Source: Pseudomonas sp. R28(2017)
GTDB taxonomy: Bacteria; Pseudomonadota; Gammaproteobacteria; Pseudomonadales; Pseudomonadaceae
Assembly (NCBI RefSeq): GCF_002112505.1
Contig: NZ_NEHW01000004.1
Coordinates: 1 to 64,000 of the forward strand
Direction: 5' to 3'
DNA length: 64,000 bases
The notes under the pieces were generated by a model. It worked only from the letters and a program-made list of their open reading frames with translations, ran no database searches and was not told the origin of the DNA. Shown one piece after another: positions 34,291-44,900 of this stretch (position 1 is the first letter of the stretch; every line of letters begins with the position of its first letter). The translations under genes and the position numbers were made by a program.

Positions 34291-34881
34291 ATGAAAAAGA
34301 TCCTTCTGCTCAACGGCGGCAAACAGTTCGCCCACTCCGACGGCCGTCTCAACCAGACCCTCCACGATGCCGCCCTGGCCCACCTGGACCGTGCCGGTTT
34401 CGATGTGCAGCAGACCTTCATCGACGGCGGCTATGATGCCCAGGCCGAAGTGGAGAAATTCCTCTGGGCCGATGTGATCATCTACCAGATGCCGGGCTGG
34501 TGGATGGGCGCGCCGTGGACCGTGAAGAAGTACATCGACGATGTTTTCACCGCCGGACACGGCAGCCTTTACGCCAACGATGGCCGTACCCGTTCCGATC
34601 ACTCGCAGAAGTACGGCAGCGGTGGCCTGGTGCACGGCAAGCAGTACATGCTGTCGCTGACCTGGAACGCACCGCAGCAGGCGTTCGATGACCCGACCGA
34701 CTTCTTCGAGGGCAAAGGTGTGGATGCGGTGTACTTCCCCTTCCACAAGGCCAATCAGTTCCTCGGCATGACCGGCCTGCCGACCTTCCTCGCGGTGGAC
34801 GTGATGAAGCGCCCGGATGTACCGGCAGCGCTGGCAGCCTATGAGGCGCATCTGGACAAGGTGTTCGGCAAGGCTATCTAA
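34291..34881 (+). CDS. mdaB: NAD(P)H:quinone oxidoreductase MdaB
   Basis: MdaB is an FAD-dependent flavodoxin-fold two-electron quinone reductase that protects against redox-cycling quinones. The 196-aa protein starts KKILLLNGGKQFAHSDGRLN. It contains WADVIIYQMPGWWMGAPWTVKKYIDDVFTAGHGSLYANDGRTR and SGGLVHGKQYMLSLTWNAP, characteristic of the family. The ATG at 34291 is chosen over an upstream in-frame start at 34234 because homology begins there. A LysR gene follows 30 bp downstream on the same strand. Confidence 0.93.
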   Translation: MKKILLLNGGKQFAHSDGRLNQTLHDAALAHLDRAGFDVQQTFIDGGYDAQAEVEKFLWADVIIYQMPGWWMGAPWTVKKYIDDVFTAGHGSLYANDGRTRSDHSQKYGSGGLVHGKQYMLSLTWNAPQQAFDDPTDFFEGKGVDAVYFPFHKANQFLGMTGLPTFLAVDVMKRPDVPAALAAYEAHLDKVFGKAI

Positions 34882-34911
34882 TCCCTGCATGGTTCAAGCA
34901 CAGGCGCATAA

Positions 34912-35808
34912 GTGAAAACCCGATCCGAAGAACTCCAGGTGTTCGTCGCCGTCATCGACTGCGGCTCGATCTCCGCCGCCGCCGAGCAGATGGGCCAGAC
35001 CCCGTCGGCCGTCAGCCGCACGCTGTCGCGCCTGGAGGCCAAGCTCGGCACCACCCTGGTCAACCGCACCACCCGGCGCATGGACCTTACCGAAGAAGGT
35101 CGCTTCTTCCTCGAGCGCTCGCGCCGGGTGCTGGAGCAGATGGATGAGATGGAAGAGCGCCTGTCGATGAACCGCCAGACCCCTTCCGGGCGGCTGCGCA
35201 TCAACGCCGCTGCGCCGTTCATGCTGCACGCCATCCTGCCGTGGATCGGCGAGTTCCGTCGCCAGTACCCCGGCATCGAGCTGGAGCTCAACACCGACGA
35301 CCTGATCATCGACCTGCTGGAGCAGAGCACCGACGTGGCCATCCGCATCGGTGACCTCGCCGACTCCAGCCTGCATGCCCGCTCGCTCGGCTGCAGCCCG
35401 GTGCAGGTGCTGGCGAGCCCGGGGTACCTGGAACAACACGGTACACCGGCAAAGGTCGAAGACCTGAACAACCATTGCCTGCTCGGCTTCAGCCAACCGG
35501 AGTCGCTCAACCAGTGGCCACTGCGCCATGCCCAGGGTGACCGCTGGGGCATCCGCCCGGCATTGATCGCCTCCAGCGGCGAAACCCTGCGTCAGCTGGC
35601 GCTGGCCGGGGAGGGCATCGTCGCCCTGTCGCACTTCATGACCCACGAAGACATCCGTACCGGCCGCCTCGAGGTGCTGCTGAGCGAGGCCAACAACGGC
35701 TACCGCCAGCCGATCCACGCGGTGTACTACCGCAACACGCAACTGGCCCTGCGCATCCAGTGCTTCCTCGATTTCATCCAGCGCAAGCTGGCCATGTACG
35801 CCTGCTGA
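34912..35808 (+). CDS. LysR-family regulator adjacent to mdaB
   Basis: A 298-aa LysR protein with HTH FVAVIDCGSISAAAEQMGQTPSAVSRTLSRLEAKLGTTLVNRTTRR (about 10-55) and a DhlR/CrgA-like co-inducer domain (GRLRINAAAPFMLHAILPWIGEFRRQYPGIELEL). The start is GTG at 34912. It sits directly behind mdaB, so it may be its regulator. No obvious terminator separates them. Confidence 0.9.
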   Translation: MKTRSEELQVFVAVIDCGSISAAAEQMGQTPSAVSRTLSRLEAKLGTTLVNRTTRRMDLTEEGRFFLERSRRVLEQMDEMEERLSMNRQTPSGRLRINAAAPFMLHAILPWIGEFRRQYPGIELELNTDDLIIDLLEQSTDVAIRIGDLADSSLHARSLGCSPVQVLASPGYLEQHGTPAKVEDLNNHCLLGFSQPESLNQWPLRHAQGDRWGIRPALIASSGETLRQLALAGEGIVALSHFMTHEDIRTGRLEVLLSEANNGYRQPIHAVYYRNTQLALRIQCFLDFIQRKLAMYAC

Positions 35809-35925
35809 GTTGCCTGAACGCGACAGATCCTGTCCACGGGCGGCGAAACTTCCTACGTTTGATTGCGCAGTCGAGACGCTTCAGCCTTACTGACTGCTCA
35901 ACAAAAACAACACCAAGGAAGTGTC

Positions 35926-37593
35926 ATGCGTATTGTCCCGTTCCAGTACCTGGCTCTGGCAGCCGCGATCCTGAGCTGTTCCTCGACGTATGCCGCCACG
36001 TTGGAAGGCGGCGCGGTGGCCGCGCCCGATCAATATGGTGCACAGGTAGCCGCCGATATTCTCAAGAAGGGTGGCAACGCAGTGGATGCTGCGGTAGCGA
36101 CCGCGTTCACCTTGGCGGTGACCTACCCCGAGGCGGGTAACATCGGTGGCGGCGGTTTTATGACCCTGTTCGTCGACGGCAAGCCGTATTTCCTCGACTA
36201 CCGCGAAGTGGCGCCCAAGGCCGCCACCCGCAACATGTACCTGAACGACAAGGGCGAGGTGATCGAGAACCTGAGCCTGGTTGGCGTGCGCGCCGCCGGC
36301 GTGCCTGGCACGGTGATGGGCCTGTGGGAAGCCCACCAGAAATTCGGCAAGCTGCCCTGGAGCGAGCTGCTGACCCCAGCCATCGGCTATGCGAAGAACG
36401 GCTTCAAGGTCGCCGAAAAGCAGTACCAGTACCGTAACGATGCCCAGGGCATGTTCAAGACAGCGACCAACTTCAACGATTACTTCGGCAACATGAAGGT
36501 CGGTGAGTTGTTCAAACAGCCGGAAATGGCCCAGACCCTCGAACGCATCGCCGACAAAGGCGTGAGCGAGTTCTACCAGGGCAAGACTGCCGACCTGCTG
36601 GTGGCGCAGATGCAGGCCGACAAGGGCCTGATCACCAAGGAAGACCTCAAGGACTACAAGGCCGTGTGGCGCGAGCCGATGGCCCTGAGCTGGCGCGGCA
36701 ACGTGGTCTACACCGCGCCACCACCGAGTTCCGGCGGGGTGGCCCTGGCCCAGCTGCTGGGCATCAAGGAAGACCGTGCGGCGGACTTCAAGGGCGTGGC
36801 GCACAACTCGGCGCAGTACATCCACCTGTTGGCGGAGATCGAGAAGCGCGTGTTTGCCGACCGTGCCGATTACCTCGGCGACCCGGCGTTCACCCAAGTG
36901 CCGGTCGACCAGTTGGTGGCCAAGGACTACCTGGCCAAGCGTGCCGCGCAGGTCAACCCGAAAGCCATCTCCGAAACTGACAAAGTCAAGCCAGGCCTGG
37001 AACCGCACCAGACCACGCACTTCTCGATCGTCGACAAGCAGGGCAACGCGGTCAGCAACACCTACACCCTCAACCTCGATTACGGCAGCGGTGTGGTGGT
37101 CAAGGGCGCAGGCTTCCTGCTCAACGACGAGATGGACGACTTCAGCGCCAAGCCGGGCGCTGCGAATGCCTTTGGCGTGGTCGGCGGTGACGCCAACGCG
37201 ATCGCGCCAGGCAAGCGCATGCTGTCGTCGATGAGCCCAAGCCTGATGACCCGTGACGGCAAGGTCGAGCTGGTGATCGGCACGCCGGGTGGCTCGCGGA
37301 TCTTTACCTCGATCTTCCAGGTGATGAACAACCTGTACGACTACGGCATGCCGCTGGAGAAGGCCGTGGCGGCGCAACGTGTGCACCATCAGTTGCTGCC
37401 CAAGGACACCATCTACTTCGACAGCTACGCGCCGCTGACCGGGCCGGTGGCTGATGAACTGAAGAAGATGGGCTATGTGCTGGAGGACCAGGGCTGGGAA
37501 ATGGGCGATATCCAGGCGATCCGGGTCAACGGGGCGCAGCTTGAGACCGCTTCGGATCCGCGTGGGCGCGGGGTGGGGATGATCGTCAAGTAG
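35926..37593 (+). CDS. ggt: Gamma-glutamyltransferase (periplasmic)
   Basis: Ggt hydrolyses or transfers the gamma-glutamyl group of glutathione and gamma-glutamyl amines. The 555-aa precursor has a signal peptide (residues 1-23, cleaved after TYA). It carries the family block NAVDAAVATAFTLAVTYPEAGNIGGGGFM and the autoprocessing site in HQTTHFSIVDKQGNAVS, where the Thr before HFSI becomes the catalytic N-terminal residue of the small subunit. The ATG at 35926 has AAGGAAG upstream; a longer in-frame start at 35863 lacks this. Confidence 0.94.
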   Translation: MRIVPFQYLALAAAILSCSSTYAATLEGGAVAAPDQYGAQVAADILKKGGNAVDAAVATAFTLAVTYPEAGNIGGGGFMTLFVDGKPYFLDYREVAPKAATRNMYLNDKGEVIENLSLVGVRAAGVPGTVMGLWEAHQKFGKLPWSELLTPAIGYAKNGFKVAEKQYQYRNDAQGMFKTATNFNDYFGNMKVGELFKQPEMAQTLERIADKGVSEFYQGKTADLLVAQMQADKGLITKEDLKDYKAVWREPMALSWRGNVVYTAPPPSSGGVALAQLLGIKEDRAADFKGVAHNSAQYIHLLAEIEKRVFADRADYLGDPAFTQVPVDQLVAKDYLAKRAAQVNPKAISETDKVKPGLEPHQTTHFSIVDKQGNAVSNTYTLNLDYGSGVVVKGAGFLLNDEMDDFSAKPGAANAFGVVGGDANAIAPGKRMLSSMSPSLMTRDGKVELVIGTPGGSRIFTSIFQVMNNLYDYGMPLEKAVAAQRVHHQLLPKDTIYFDSYAPLTGPVADELKKMGYVLEDQGWEMGDIQAIRVNGAQLETASDPRGRGVGMIVK

Positions 37594-37617
37594 CTCTTCA
37601 TGGGCAGTGCCGGCCTC

Positions 37618-37699
37618 TTCGCGGGCACGCCCGCTCCCACAGGTACAGCGCAGGATCCGAAACTTGCGCCGTACCTGTGGGAGCGGGCGTGCCCACGAA
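37618..37699. repeat. Inverted pair of P. putida REP elements
   Basis: TTCGCGGGCACGCCCGCTCC (37618 on) and its mirror copy GGAGCGGGCGTGCCCACGAA (ending 37699) face each other across a 24-bp centre; the CCCACAGGTAC/GTACCTGTGGG parts also pair. Located between convergent ggt and mcpS. Confidence 0.85.
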
Positions 37700-37712
37700 T
37701 GCTATCTGAAGG

Positions 37713-39632
37713 TCAGACGCGGAACTGGCTGACCAGCATCTGCAGGTGACCACCCAGCCGCGCCAGCTCGACACTGGACGCCGCCGTCTCATCACTGGCC
37801 GCCGCAGTCTGCTCCGACACATCCCGCACATTCAGGATGCTGCGGCTGATCTCTTCAGCCACCGCACTCTGCTGCTCGGCCGCCGCAGCGATCTGCTGGT
37901 TCATCGACTGGATGCTCGACACCGTGCCGGTGATGTTCTCCAGCGAAGCACCTGCCTTGCGCGCCAGCTCGACACTGCTGTCGGTCAGCGTGCGGCTGCC
38001 CTGCATGGCGTTGGCCACCTGCTGGGTACCGTGCTGCAGGCTGGCCACCAGCTCTTCGATCTCTTCGGTGGACTTTTGCGTGCGCTGGGCCAGGCCACGC
38101 ACTTCGTCGGCCACCACGGCGAAGCCACGGCCGGCTTCACCGGCACGGGCCGCCTCGATCGCGGCGTTGAGCGCCAGCAGGTTGGTCTGCTCGGCCACCG
38201 ACTTGATCACGTCCATCACGCTGCCGATCTTCTGGCTTTCCTGCTGCAGCAGGTTCATGGCCTCGGTGGAGCGGTGCACTTCCTCGGCCAGGCGTTCGAT
38301 CTGGCTGATCGCCTCGCCTACCACACGGTCACCGGCACGGGCCTCGTCGTCGGCACCAGTGGCCGCGTGCGAAGCCTGCTCGGCGTTGCGCGCCACTTCC
38401 TGAACGGTAGCGGCCATTTCGTGCATCGCGGTGGCCACCTGGTCGGTCTCGACCTTCTGGCTGTTGGCGCCGGCACTGGTCTGCTCGGTCACTGCCGACA
38501 GCTCTTCGGCGGCGCTGGCGATCTGGGTGACGCCATCACGGATGCCGCTGATCAGCTCGCGCAGGGTGATGCCCATGCGGGCGATGCCTTGCTGCAGCAC
38601 GCCGATTTCGTCGCGGCGGGTAACGCGCAGGTCGTGGGTCAGGTCGCCAGCGGCGATGCGCTCCACCGCTTGCAGGGTATCGCGCAGCGGGCGAGTGATC
38701 TGCCGGGTGATGACCACGGCGGCAATCACGCCCGCGAGCAGCGCCAGCAGCGTGGCGATGGTCTGCAGGCTGCGCGCCTGGGCGCTCTCGGCGTCACGGC
38801 GCTCGAGCTGGATCTTGTACAGCGCGTCGCTGCGCTTGACGATGTCGGCACCCTGCACGGTCATTTCCGCACGGGCAACGGTAATCGCCCCGACCGCATC
38901 GCGGAACTGGCGCACGGCATCGCGGTAGGCCTGGACCGATTGCTCGAACTGCTGCACGCGGGGGGCTTCAGCGGGCAGCTGGCGCTTGAGGTTGTCGATA
39001 TCGGCCAGCGCACCGTCCAGCTGGCGCAGGGCGGCCTGCTCGTTGGCGGCGGTGTTGTCGGCGATGTAGCCGCGCACATCGATGCGCACTTGCAGCAGTT
39101 GCTGGCGCGCCTTGCTGATCAGCTGGTACTGGGCCAGGCGCACGCTGTCGGCCTCGGGGCGGGACATGACGTCCTGGCTGAGCGCTTCCATGGCGTCATC
39201 GGCCTTGGCCGCCGACACGTTCATGGCGTCACGGGCGGCCAGCGAGCTCTTGTAGCCGGCGCGCATCTTGTTCAGCGACACCTTGTACTCGCTGATGGTC
39301 TGCCCCAGCTCCTTGAGCAGCACGACGTTGGCCGGGCTGGTGAAGGTCGTGACCAGGTATGCCTGCTGCTTGCTGAAGGCGTCGAGCTTGGCCTGGGTGT
39401 TGGCCGCGGCGGCGTCATCGCCGTTGGCGATCATGTACTGCAGGCGCGCCACGCGCAGGTCGGTCAGGTCCTTGTTGAGCTGGCCGATGTCGCCCATCCA
39501 GTTGCTGCGGTCGATCAGGCTGCCCAGGCTGGTCCAGCCGGTCAGGGCCAGCAGGCCGGTTAGAAACAGCACCAGGCCGAAGCCCAGGCCGAGTTTGAGA
39601 TTGACGCTGATGTTGGCGAACCAGCTGTTCAT
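37713..39632 (-). CDS. mcpS: Methyl-accepting chemotaxis receptor, McpS-type (HBM domain)
   Basis: A 639-aa transmembrane chemoreceptor. TM1 is at about 11-31. A long all-helical periplasmic region (about 35-285) fits the helical bimodular (HBM) sensor, as in P. putida McpS, which binds TCA-cycle intermediates. TM2 is at about 290-308, then HAMP and the signalling tip [38 protein letters not shown]. Together with the neighbours pcaHG and ypfJ this matches the McpS locus. Ligand specificity is by homology only. GGAGAG precedes the ATG. Confidence 0.9.
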   Translation of the reverse strand: MNSWFANISVNLKLGLGFGLVLFLTGLLALTGWTSLGSLIDRSNWMGDIGQLNKDLTDLRVARLQYMIANGDDAAAANTQAKLDAFSKQQAYLVTTFTSPANVVLLKELGQTISEYKVSLNKMRAGYKSSLAARDAMNVSAAKADDAMEALSQDVMSRPEADSVRLAQYQLISKARQQLLQVRIDVRGYIADNTAANEQAALRQLDGALADIDNLKRQLPAEAPRVQQFEQSVQAYRDAVRQFRDAVGAITVARAEMTVQGADIVKRSDALYKIQLERRDAESAQARSLQTIATLLALLAGVIAAVVITRQITRPLRDTLQAVERIAAGDLTHDLRVTRRDEIGVLQQGIARMGITLRELISGIRDGVTQIASAAEELSAVTEQTSAGANSQKVETDQVATAMHEMAATVQEVARNAEQASHAATGADDEARAGDRVVGEAISQIERLAEEVHRSTEAMNLLQQESQKIGSVMDVIKSVAEQTNLLALNAAIEAARAGEAGRGFAVVADEVRGLAQRTQKSTEEIEELVASLQHGTQQVANAMQGSRTLTDSSVELARKAGASLENITGTVSSIQSMNQQIAAAAEQQSAVAEEISRSILNVRDVSEQTAAASDETAASSVELARLGGHLQMLVSQFRV

Positions 39633-39784
39633 GCACGCTCTCCAGAAAATTCATTCGCTCACTTGATCATCGATCGCAGGGCGTTGTTGTTCTGGGAGCC
39701 CGCTGATTCGTGCTGCTGTTATCGGCACGACGAACGGAAAGCTGAATCGCTTTTTCAGCTGATTTGTAACTTTGGTGATCGCAG

Positions 39785-39803
39785 GGGGCCGCAAAGCGGC
39801 CCC
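39785..39803. terminator. Terminator hairpin downstream of ypfJ
   Basis: GGGGCCGC-AAA-GCGGCCCC, an 8-bp perfect stem with a 3-nt loop, 6 bp beyond the ypfJ stop on the minus strand, followed on that strand by CCTGCGATC. It is strong in stem though without a T-run. Confidence 0.65.
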
Positions 39804-39809
39804 AAGATC

Positions 39810-40700
39810 TCAGAGGCTACGCGCGCTGAAGGTGTCGCAGCTGTTGACGTTACCCTGGGCAAACCCGGCCTTGAACCAGTGCACCCGTTGCGCCGAGGTG
39901 CCATGGGTGAAGGAGTCGGGCACCACGCGCCCCTGGCCCTGCTGCTGCAGCCGGTCATCACCAATGGCATTGGCCGCGTTCAGTGCCTCCTCGACATCGC
40001 CAGGCTCCAGCCAGTTCAGGCGCTTCTGCGCCTGATACGCCCACACCCCGGCCAGGCAGTCAGCCTGCAGCTCCTGGCGCACCAGCAGGCCGTTGTCGCC
40101 TTCCATGCGCTGGCCACCGCGTCGTGCGGCATCGACCTTGGCCGACACACCCAGCAAGGTCTGCACATGGTGGCCGATCTCGTGGGCGATCACGTAGGCC
40201 TGGGCGAAGTCGCCGGCCGCAGCGAAGCGGGTTTCCATCTCGCGGAAGAACGACATGTCCAGGTAGACCCGCTGGTCCGCCGGGCAGTAGAACGGCCCGA
40301 CCGCCGCAGAGGCAAAGCCGCAGGCGGAGTTCACCTGGCCGCTGAACAACACCAGCTTGGGATCGCGGTACTGCTTGCCGGCCTGGGCGAACAGGGCCTT
40401 CCAGGTATCTTCGGTGTCACCCAGGATCGAGGCGACGAACTGCGCCTGTTCGTCGTTGGCCGGCGGCGCCTTGCCGCCGGCGCCACTCGGCGCTGCCTGA
40501 TGTTGCTGCTGGTCCATCTGCCCTGCGAGCTGGCCAAGGATCTGCAGCGGGTCCTGGCCGGTGAGCCAGCCGATGCCGACGATCAGCAATATCGCCCCGA
40601 GCCCCAGCCCTTTGCCGCCGCCAAAGCGCATGCCACCGCCGCCACCTTCGCCACGGGCATCGACCACGTTGTCGCTGCGCCGGCCTTTTCGCCATTCCAT
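39810..40700 (-). CDS. ypfJ: Neutral zinc metallopeptidase (YpfJ family)
   Basis: A 296-aa predicted membrane-anchored metallopeptidase. The N-terminus MEWRKGRRSDNVVDARG and a single TM (GLGLGAILLIVGIGWLTG) are family hallmarks. The zinc site is HEIGHH with a downstream Glu in RQELQADCLAGVWA. Conserved GPFYCPADQRVYLDMSFF is present. The physiological substrate is unknown. GGAG precedes the ATG. Confidence 0.93.
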   Translation of the reverse strand: MEWRKGRRSDNVVDARGEGGGGGMRFGGGKGLGLGAILLIVGIGWLTGQDPLQILGQLAGQMDQQQHQAAPSGAGGKAPPANDEQAQFVASILGDTEDTWKALFAQAGKQYRDPKLVLFSGQVNSACGFASAAVGPFYCPADQRVYLDMSFFREMETRFAAAGDFAQAYVIAHEIGHHVQTLLGVSAKVDAARRGGQRMEGDNGLLVRQELQADCLAGVWAYQAQKRLNWLEPGDVEEALNAANAIGDDRLQQQGQGRVVPDSFTHGTSAQRVHWFKAGFAQGNVNSCDTFSARSL

Positions 40701-40766
40701 GAGGTGCTCTCCAGAGCGTGAAACATGGGGATAAATATTAGATCACCCCAGCCAAAGGCACTAATG

Positions 40767-40784
40767 CATAACCATTTGGTTATG
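40767..40784. promoter_or_regulatory. PcaQ-type operator upstream of pcaHG
   Basis: A perfect inverted repeat CATAACCA-TT-TGGTTATG lies 105 bp before pcaH. Its core ATAACC-N4-GGTTAT matches the PcaQ (LysR) binding motif described for protocatechuate genes in rhizobia (ATAACC-N4-GGTTAA). No PcaQ gene is in the window. Confidence 0.65.
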
Positions 40785-40888
40785 TTTTGGGCGGCTGATT
40801 TCAATATTCATCCCGCGCGACCTATCTGAAACTGCAAGTCCGCCTGCCGTGTACAGGCGTTTTCATAATTCCAAGAGAGGAATCCGGC

Positions 40889-41608
40889 ATGCCCGCCCAG
40901 GACAACAGCCGCTTCGTGATCCGTGATCGCAACTGGCACCCCAAGGCCCTGACCCCCGACTACAAGACTTCCATCGCCCGCTCGCCGCGCCAGGCGCTGG
41001 TCAGCATCCCGCAGTCGATCAGCGAAACCACCGGCCCGGACTTTTCCCACCTGGGCTTCGGTGCCCATGACCATGACCTGCTGCTGAACTTCAACAACGG
41101 TGGCCTGCCGATCGGCGAGCGCATCATCGTTGCCGGCCGTGTCGTCGACCAGTACGGCAAGCCTGTGCCGAACACCTTGGTAGAGATGTGGCAAGCCAAC
41201 GCCGGCGGCCGTTACCGCCACAAGAACGACCGTTACCTGGCGCCGCTGGACCCGAACTTCGGTGGAGTCGGCCGTTGCCTGACCGACCGCGACGGCTACT
41301 ACAGCTTCCGCACCATCAAGCCGGGCCCGTACCCATGGCGCAACGGCCCGAACGACTGGCGCCCGGCGCACATCCATTTCGCCATCAGCGGCCCGTCGAT
41401 TGCCACCAAGCTGATCACCCAGCTGTACTTCGAGGGTGACCCGCTGATCCCGATGTGCCCGATCGTCAAGTCGATCGCCAACCCCGAAGCCGTGCAGCAG
41501 TTGATCGCCAAGCTCGACATGAGCAACGCCAACCCGATGGACTGCCTGGCGTACCGCTTCGACATCGTGCTGCGCGGCCAGCGCAAGACCCACTTCGAAA
41601 ACTGCTGA
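40889..41608 (+). CDS. pcaH: Protocatechuate 3,4-dioxygenase beta subunit
   Basis: PcaH carries the non-haem Fe(III) of the intradiol dioxygenase that opens protocatechuate to beta-carboxymuconate. The 239-aa subunit shows the iron ligands: Tyr in [11 protein letters not shown], Tyr in [10 protein letters not shown], and two His in RPAHIHFAI. The ATG at 40889 follows GAGAGGAA. pcaG starts 10 bp after the stop. Confidence 0.97.
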   Translation: MPAQDNSRFVIRDRNWHPKALTPDYKTSIARSPRQALVSIPQSISETTGPDFSHLGFGAHDHDLLLNFNNGGLPIGERIIVAGRVVDQYGKPVPNTLVEMWQANAGGRYRHKNDRYLAPLDPNFGGVGRCLTDRDGYYSFRTIKPGPYPWRNGPNDWRPAHIHFAISGPSIATKLITQLYFEGDPLIPMCPIVKSIANPEAVQQLIAKLDMSNANPMDCLAYRFDIVLRGQRKTHFENC

Positions 41609-41618
41609 GGACCCCGCC

Positions 41619-42224
41619 ATGCCAATCGAACTGCTGCCGGAAACCCCCTCGCAGACTGCCGGCCCCTACGTGCACATCGGCCTGGCCCTGGAGGCGGCCG
41701 GCAACCCGACCCGCGACCAGGAAATCTGGAACCGCCTGGCCAAGCCAGACGCCCCAGGCGAGCACATCCTGGTGATCGGCCAGGTGTATGACGGCAACGG
41801 TCACCTGGTGCGTGACTCGTTCCTGGAGCTGTGGCAGGCCGACGCCAATGGCCAGTACCAGGATGCCTACAACCTGGAAAACGCCTTCAACAGCTTTGGC
41901 CGCACCGCCACCACCTTCGATGCCGGCGAGTGGACCGTGCACACGGTCAAGCCCGGTGTGGTGAACAATGCCGCAGGCGTGCCGATGGCGCCGCACATCA
42001 ACATCAGCCTGTTTGCCCGGGGGATCAACATCCACCTGCACACGCGCCTGTATTTCGATGACGAGGCCGAGGCCAATGCCAAGTGCCCGGTGCTCAACCT
42101 GATCGAGCAGCCGCAGCGTCGCGAAACGCTGATTGCCAAGCGTTGCGAGGTAGATGGGAAAACGGCGTATCGCTTCGATATCCGTATTCAGGGGGAAGGG
42201 GAGACCGTCTTCTTCGACTTCTGA
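41619..42224 (+). CDS. pcaG: Protocatechuate 3,4-dioxygenase alpha subunit
   Basis: PcaG is the non-metal-binding alpha subunit of the same enzyme. The 201-aa product begins MPIELLPETPSQTAGPYVHIGLA and shares the intradiol fold (LELWQADANGQYQ, PHINISLFARGINIHLHTRLYF). It is co-transcribed with pcaH. Confidence 0.97.
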   Translation: MPIELLPETPSQTAGPYVHIGLALEAAGNPTRDQEIWNRLAKPDAPGEHILVIGQVYDGNGHLVRDSFLELWQADANGQYQDAYNLENAFNSFGRTATTFDAGEWTVHTVKPGVVNNAAGVPMAPHINISLFARGINIHLHTRLYFDDEAEANAKCPVLNLIEQPQRRETLIAKRCEVDGKTAYRFDIRIQGEGETVFFDF

Positions 42225-42250
42225 GTCAAAGCTTGGGGCTGCTGTGCGGC

Positions 42251-42349
42251 CCTTCGCGGGCAAGTCGGGGTGCCGAACCGCCGCTCCCACATGGATAGCA
42301 TCAGCCTTGATGCTTGCGCGACACCTGTGGGAGCGGGCTTGCCCGCGAA
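42251..42349. repeat. Inverted REP pair, left copy disrupted
   Basis: The right copy CCTGTGGGAGCGGGCTTGCC (42324-42349) is canonical. The facing left copy (42251-42290) retains CTTCGCGGGCAAG and CGCTCCCACA but has about a dozen extra bases in the stem. Located between convergent pcaG and trmA. Confidence 0.75.
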
Positions 42350-42353
42350 TGCT

Positions 42354-43439
42354 CTAGCGCCGAACCAGCAGGACCCCACTTTCCATGTGGTGGGTATAGG
42401 GGAACTGGTCGAACAACGCACAACGTTCGATGCGGTGCGTGTCCTGCAGCTGGGCAATGTTCGCCGCCAGGGTTTCCGGGTTGCACGAGATGTACAGGAT
42501 CCGCTCGAAACGCCGGGTCAGCTCGCAGGTATCCGGGTCCATCCCCGCACGCGGTGGGTCGACGAACACCGTGCCGAACTCATAGCTTTTCAAGTCGATG
42601 CCTTCCAGCCGGCGGAACGGGCGCACCTCGTTCAACGCCTGGGTCAGCTCTTCCGCCGACAGGCGCACCAGCCGCACGTTATCCACAGCGTTCTCGTCGA
42701 GGTTGCTCAGCGCGGCATTGACCGAGGTCTTGCTGATCTCGGTGGCCAGCACCTGGCGCACGCGGGTGGCCAGGGGCAGGGTGAAGTTGCCGTTGCCGCA
42801 ATACAGCTCCAGCAGGTCGTCCTCACGCTCGCCAATGGCCTCGAAGGCCCAGCTCAGCATCTTCTGGTTCACCGCGCCGTTGGGCTGGGTGAACGCGCCC
42901 TCCGGTTGGCGGTAGCTGAACACGCGGCCGGCCACATCGAGCTTCTCCACCGCGTAGTCGCGGCCGATCACCAGGCGCTTGCCCTTCGAGCGGCCGACCA
43001 GGCTCACGCCGAGGTCTGCGGCTAGTTGCCGGGCCGCCACTTCCCAGGCTTCGTCCAGTGGGCGGTGATAGCACAGGGTGACCATGGCATCGCCGGCCAG
43101 GGTGGTGAGGAACTCCACCTGGAACAGGCGGTTGCCCAGTTCCTCGCTGGCTTGCCAGGCGGCCTTCAGGCGCGGCATCAGCTCATTGATGCGCTGGCTG
43201 GCGATGGGGAAGTCATCGATCAGGATCGCCTTGTGCTTGTCGCCCGGGGCGAACATCGCATAGTGGCGCTGGCCGTCCTCGCGCCACAGGCGGAATTCGG
43301 CGCGCAGGCGGTAATGCTCGCGCGGCGAGTCGAAAACGGCCGGTTCCGGCGCGCCAAAGGGCGCCAGCAGCTCGCGCAGGCGGGCGACTTTGCCCTCGAG
43401 CTGGGTGTCGTAGGCGGTGGGATCGAAGACAGCACTCAT
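42354..43439 (-). CDS. trmA: tRNA (uracil-5-)-methyltransferase
   Basis: TrmA makes m5U54 in the tRNA T-loop using SAM. The 361-aa protein has the SAM motif [16 protein letters not shown], the [11 protein letters not shown] motif and the catalytic cysteine in [14 protein letters not shown]. Its ATG (43439) overlaps the stop of the upstream purine permease (ATGA), an unusual but clear coupling on the minus strand. Confidence 0.96.
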   Translation of the reverse strand: MSAVFDPTAYDTQLEGKVARLRELLAPFGAPEPAVFDSPREHYRLRAEFRLWREDGQRHYAMFAPGDKHKAILIDDFPIASQRINELMPRLKAAWQASEELGNRLFQVEFLTTLAGDAMVTLCYHRPLDEAWEVAARQLAADLGVSLVGRSKGKRLVIGRDYAVEKLDVAGRVFSYRQPEGAFTQPNGAVNQKMLSWAFEAIGEREDDLLELYCGNGNFTLPLATRVRQVLATEISKTSVNAALSNLDENAVDNVRLVRLSAEELTQALNEVRPFRRLEGIDLKSYEFGTVFVDPPRAGMDPDTCELTRRFERILYISCNPETLAANIAQLQDTHRIERCALFDQFPYTHHMESGVLLVRR

Positions 43440-44731
43440 GCGTTGAACCAGCCCAGCTTGATGACGAACAGGATGGAGAGGATCACCAGGGCCGGGTTCA
43501 GGTCGCGGTGGCGGCCAGAGATCAGCTTGACGGCGGTCCAGGCGATGAAGCCAAAGGCGATGCCGTTGGCGATCGAGTAGGTCAGCGGCATCGCCAGGGC
43601 GGTCACCACCACCGGGGCGGCTTCGGTGACGTCGTCCCAGTTGATTTCCGCCAGGCCCGAGGCCATCAGCACGGCGACGAACAGCAGCGCCGGGGCGGTG
43701 GCGAAGGCCGGCACGCTACCGGCCAGCGGGGCGAAGAACAACGCCAGCAGGAACAGGATGGCGACCACGATGGCGGTCAGGCCGGTGCGGCCCCCGGCGC
43801 TCACGCCAGCAGCGGATTCGATGTAGCTGGTGGTGGTCGAGGTGCCCAGCAGCGAACCGGCCATGGCCGCGGTGCTGTCGGCGATCAGGGCCCGGCCCAT
43901 CTTCGGCATGTGGCCGTCCTTGCCCATCAGGCCGGCGCGCTTGGCCACGCCGATCAGGGTGCCGGAGTTGTCGAACAGGTCGACGAACAGGAAGGCGAAG
44001 ATCACGCTGACCAGGCCCACGTCGAGGGCGCCCTTGATGTCCAGCTGGAGGAAGGTGGGTGCCAGCGATGGCGGCATCGACACTACCCCGCCGAACGGCG
44101 TCACGCCCATCAGGATCGAGGTGATGGTCACGGCCAGAATGCCGATCAGCACTGCGCCACGGACCTTCAGCGACTCGAGGCCGACGATCAGGAAGAAGCC
44201 CAGAGTGGCGAGTATCGGCGCCGGTTGCTTGAGGTCGCCCAGGCCCACCAGGGTAGCCGGGTTATCGACGACGATGCCGGCGTTATGCAGGGCGATGAAC
44301 GCCAGGAACAGGCCGATACCTGCGGCAATCGCCGACCGCAGCGGCAGCGGGATGCTGTTCACGATCCATTCGCGGATGCGGAAGATCGACAGCAGGAAGA
44401 ACATCACCGCCGACAGGAACACCGCGCCCAGTGCCACCTGCCAGGTATGGCCCATGTGCAGGACCACGGTGTAGGTGAAGAACGCGTTCAGGCCCATGCC
44501 CGGCGCCAGGGCGATCGGGTAGTTGGCGATCAGGCCCATGGTGGTCGAGCCGATGGCGGCGGCCAGGCAGGTGGCGACGAAGATCGCGCCTTTGTCCATG
44601 CCGGTCTCGCCGAGGATGCTCGGGTTGACGAACAGGATGTAGGCCATGGCCAGGAAGGTGGTGACGCCCGCAAGAATCTCGGTGCGCACGTTGGTGTTGT
44701 GTGCTCTTAGTTGAAACAGCCTTTCCAGCAT
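43436..44731 (-). CDS. Purine permease of the NCS2/AzgA type
   Basis: A 431-aa transporter with 12 or more hydrophobic segments. [25 protein letters not shown], the motif [17 protein letters not shown] and [25 protein letters not shown] are hallmarks of the AzgA (adenine/guanine/hypoxanthine) group of NCS2 proton symporters. GGGGAG lies before the ATG at 44731. It is co-directional and coupled with trmA. Confidence 0.92.
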   Translation of the reverse strand: MLERLFQLRAHNTNVRTEILAGVTTFLAMAYILFVNPSILGETGMDKGAIFVATCLAAAIGSTTMGLIANYPIALAPGMGLNAFFTYTVVLHMGHTWQVALGAVFLSAVMFFLLSIFRIREWIVNSIPLPLRSAIAAGIGLFLAFIALHNAGIVVDNPATLVGLGDLKQPAPILATLGFFLIVGLESLKVRGAVLIGILAVTITSILMGVTPFGGVVSMPPSLAPTFLQLDIKGALDVGLVSVIFAFLFVDLFDNSGTLIGVAKRAGLMGKDGHMPKMGRALIADSTAAMAGSLLGTSTTTSYIESAAGVSAGGRTGLTAIVVAILFLLALFFAPLAGSVPAFATAPALLFVAVLMASGLAEINWDDVTEAAPVVVTALAMPLTYSIANGIAFGFIAWTAVKLISGRHRDLNPALVILSILFVIKLGWFNA

Positions 44732-44900
44732 GCCCGCTCCCCAGGGCGCCCTCGCGCCGTGAATGTATCGACCCCATCAGCAAAGCACAGACCGTAGCGG
44801 ATGCCGTGGTTTTGTGTGGGGCGGAAAAAAGCCGCGCATCATACCAGCATGCTCGGCGGGGGCCTATCGCCGTTGGGGAATGGCTGATCTTTAGCCTGTA

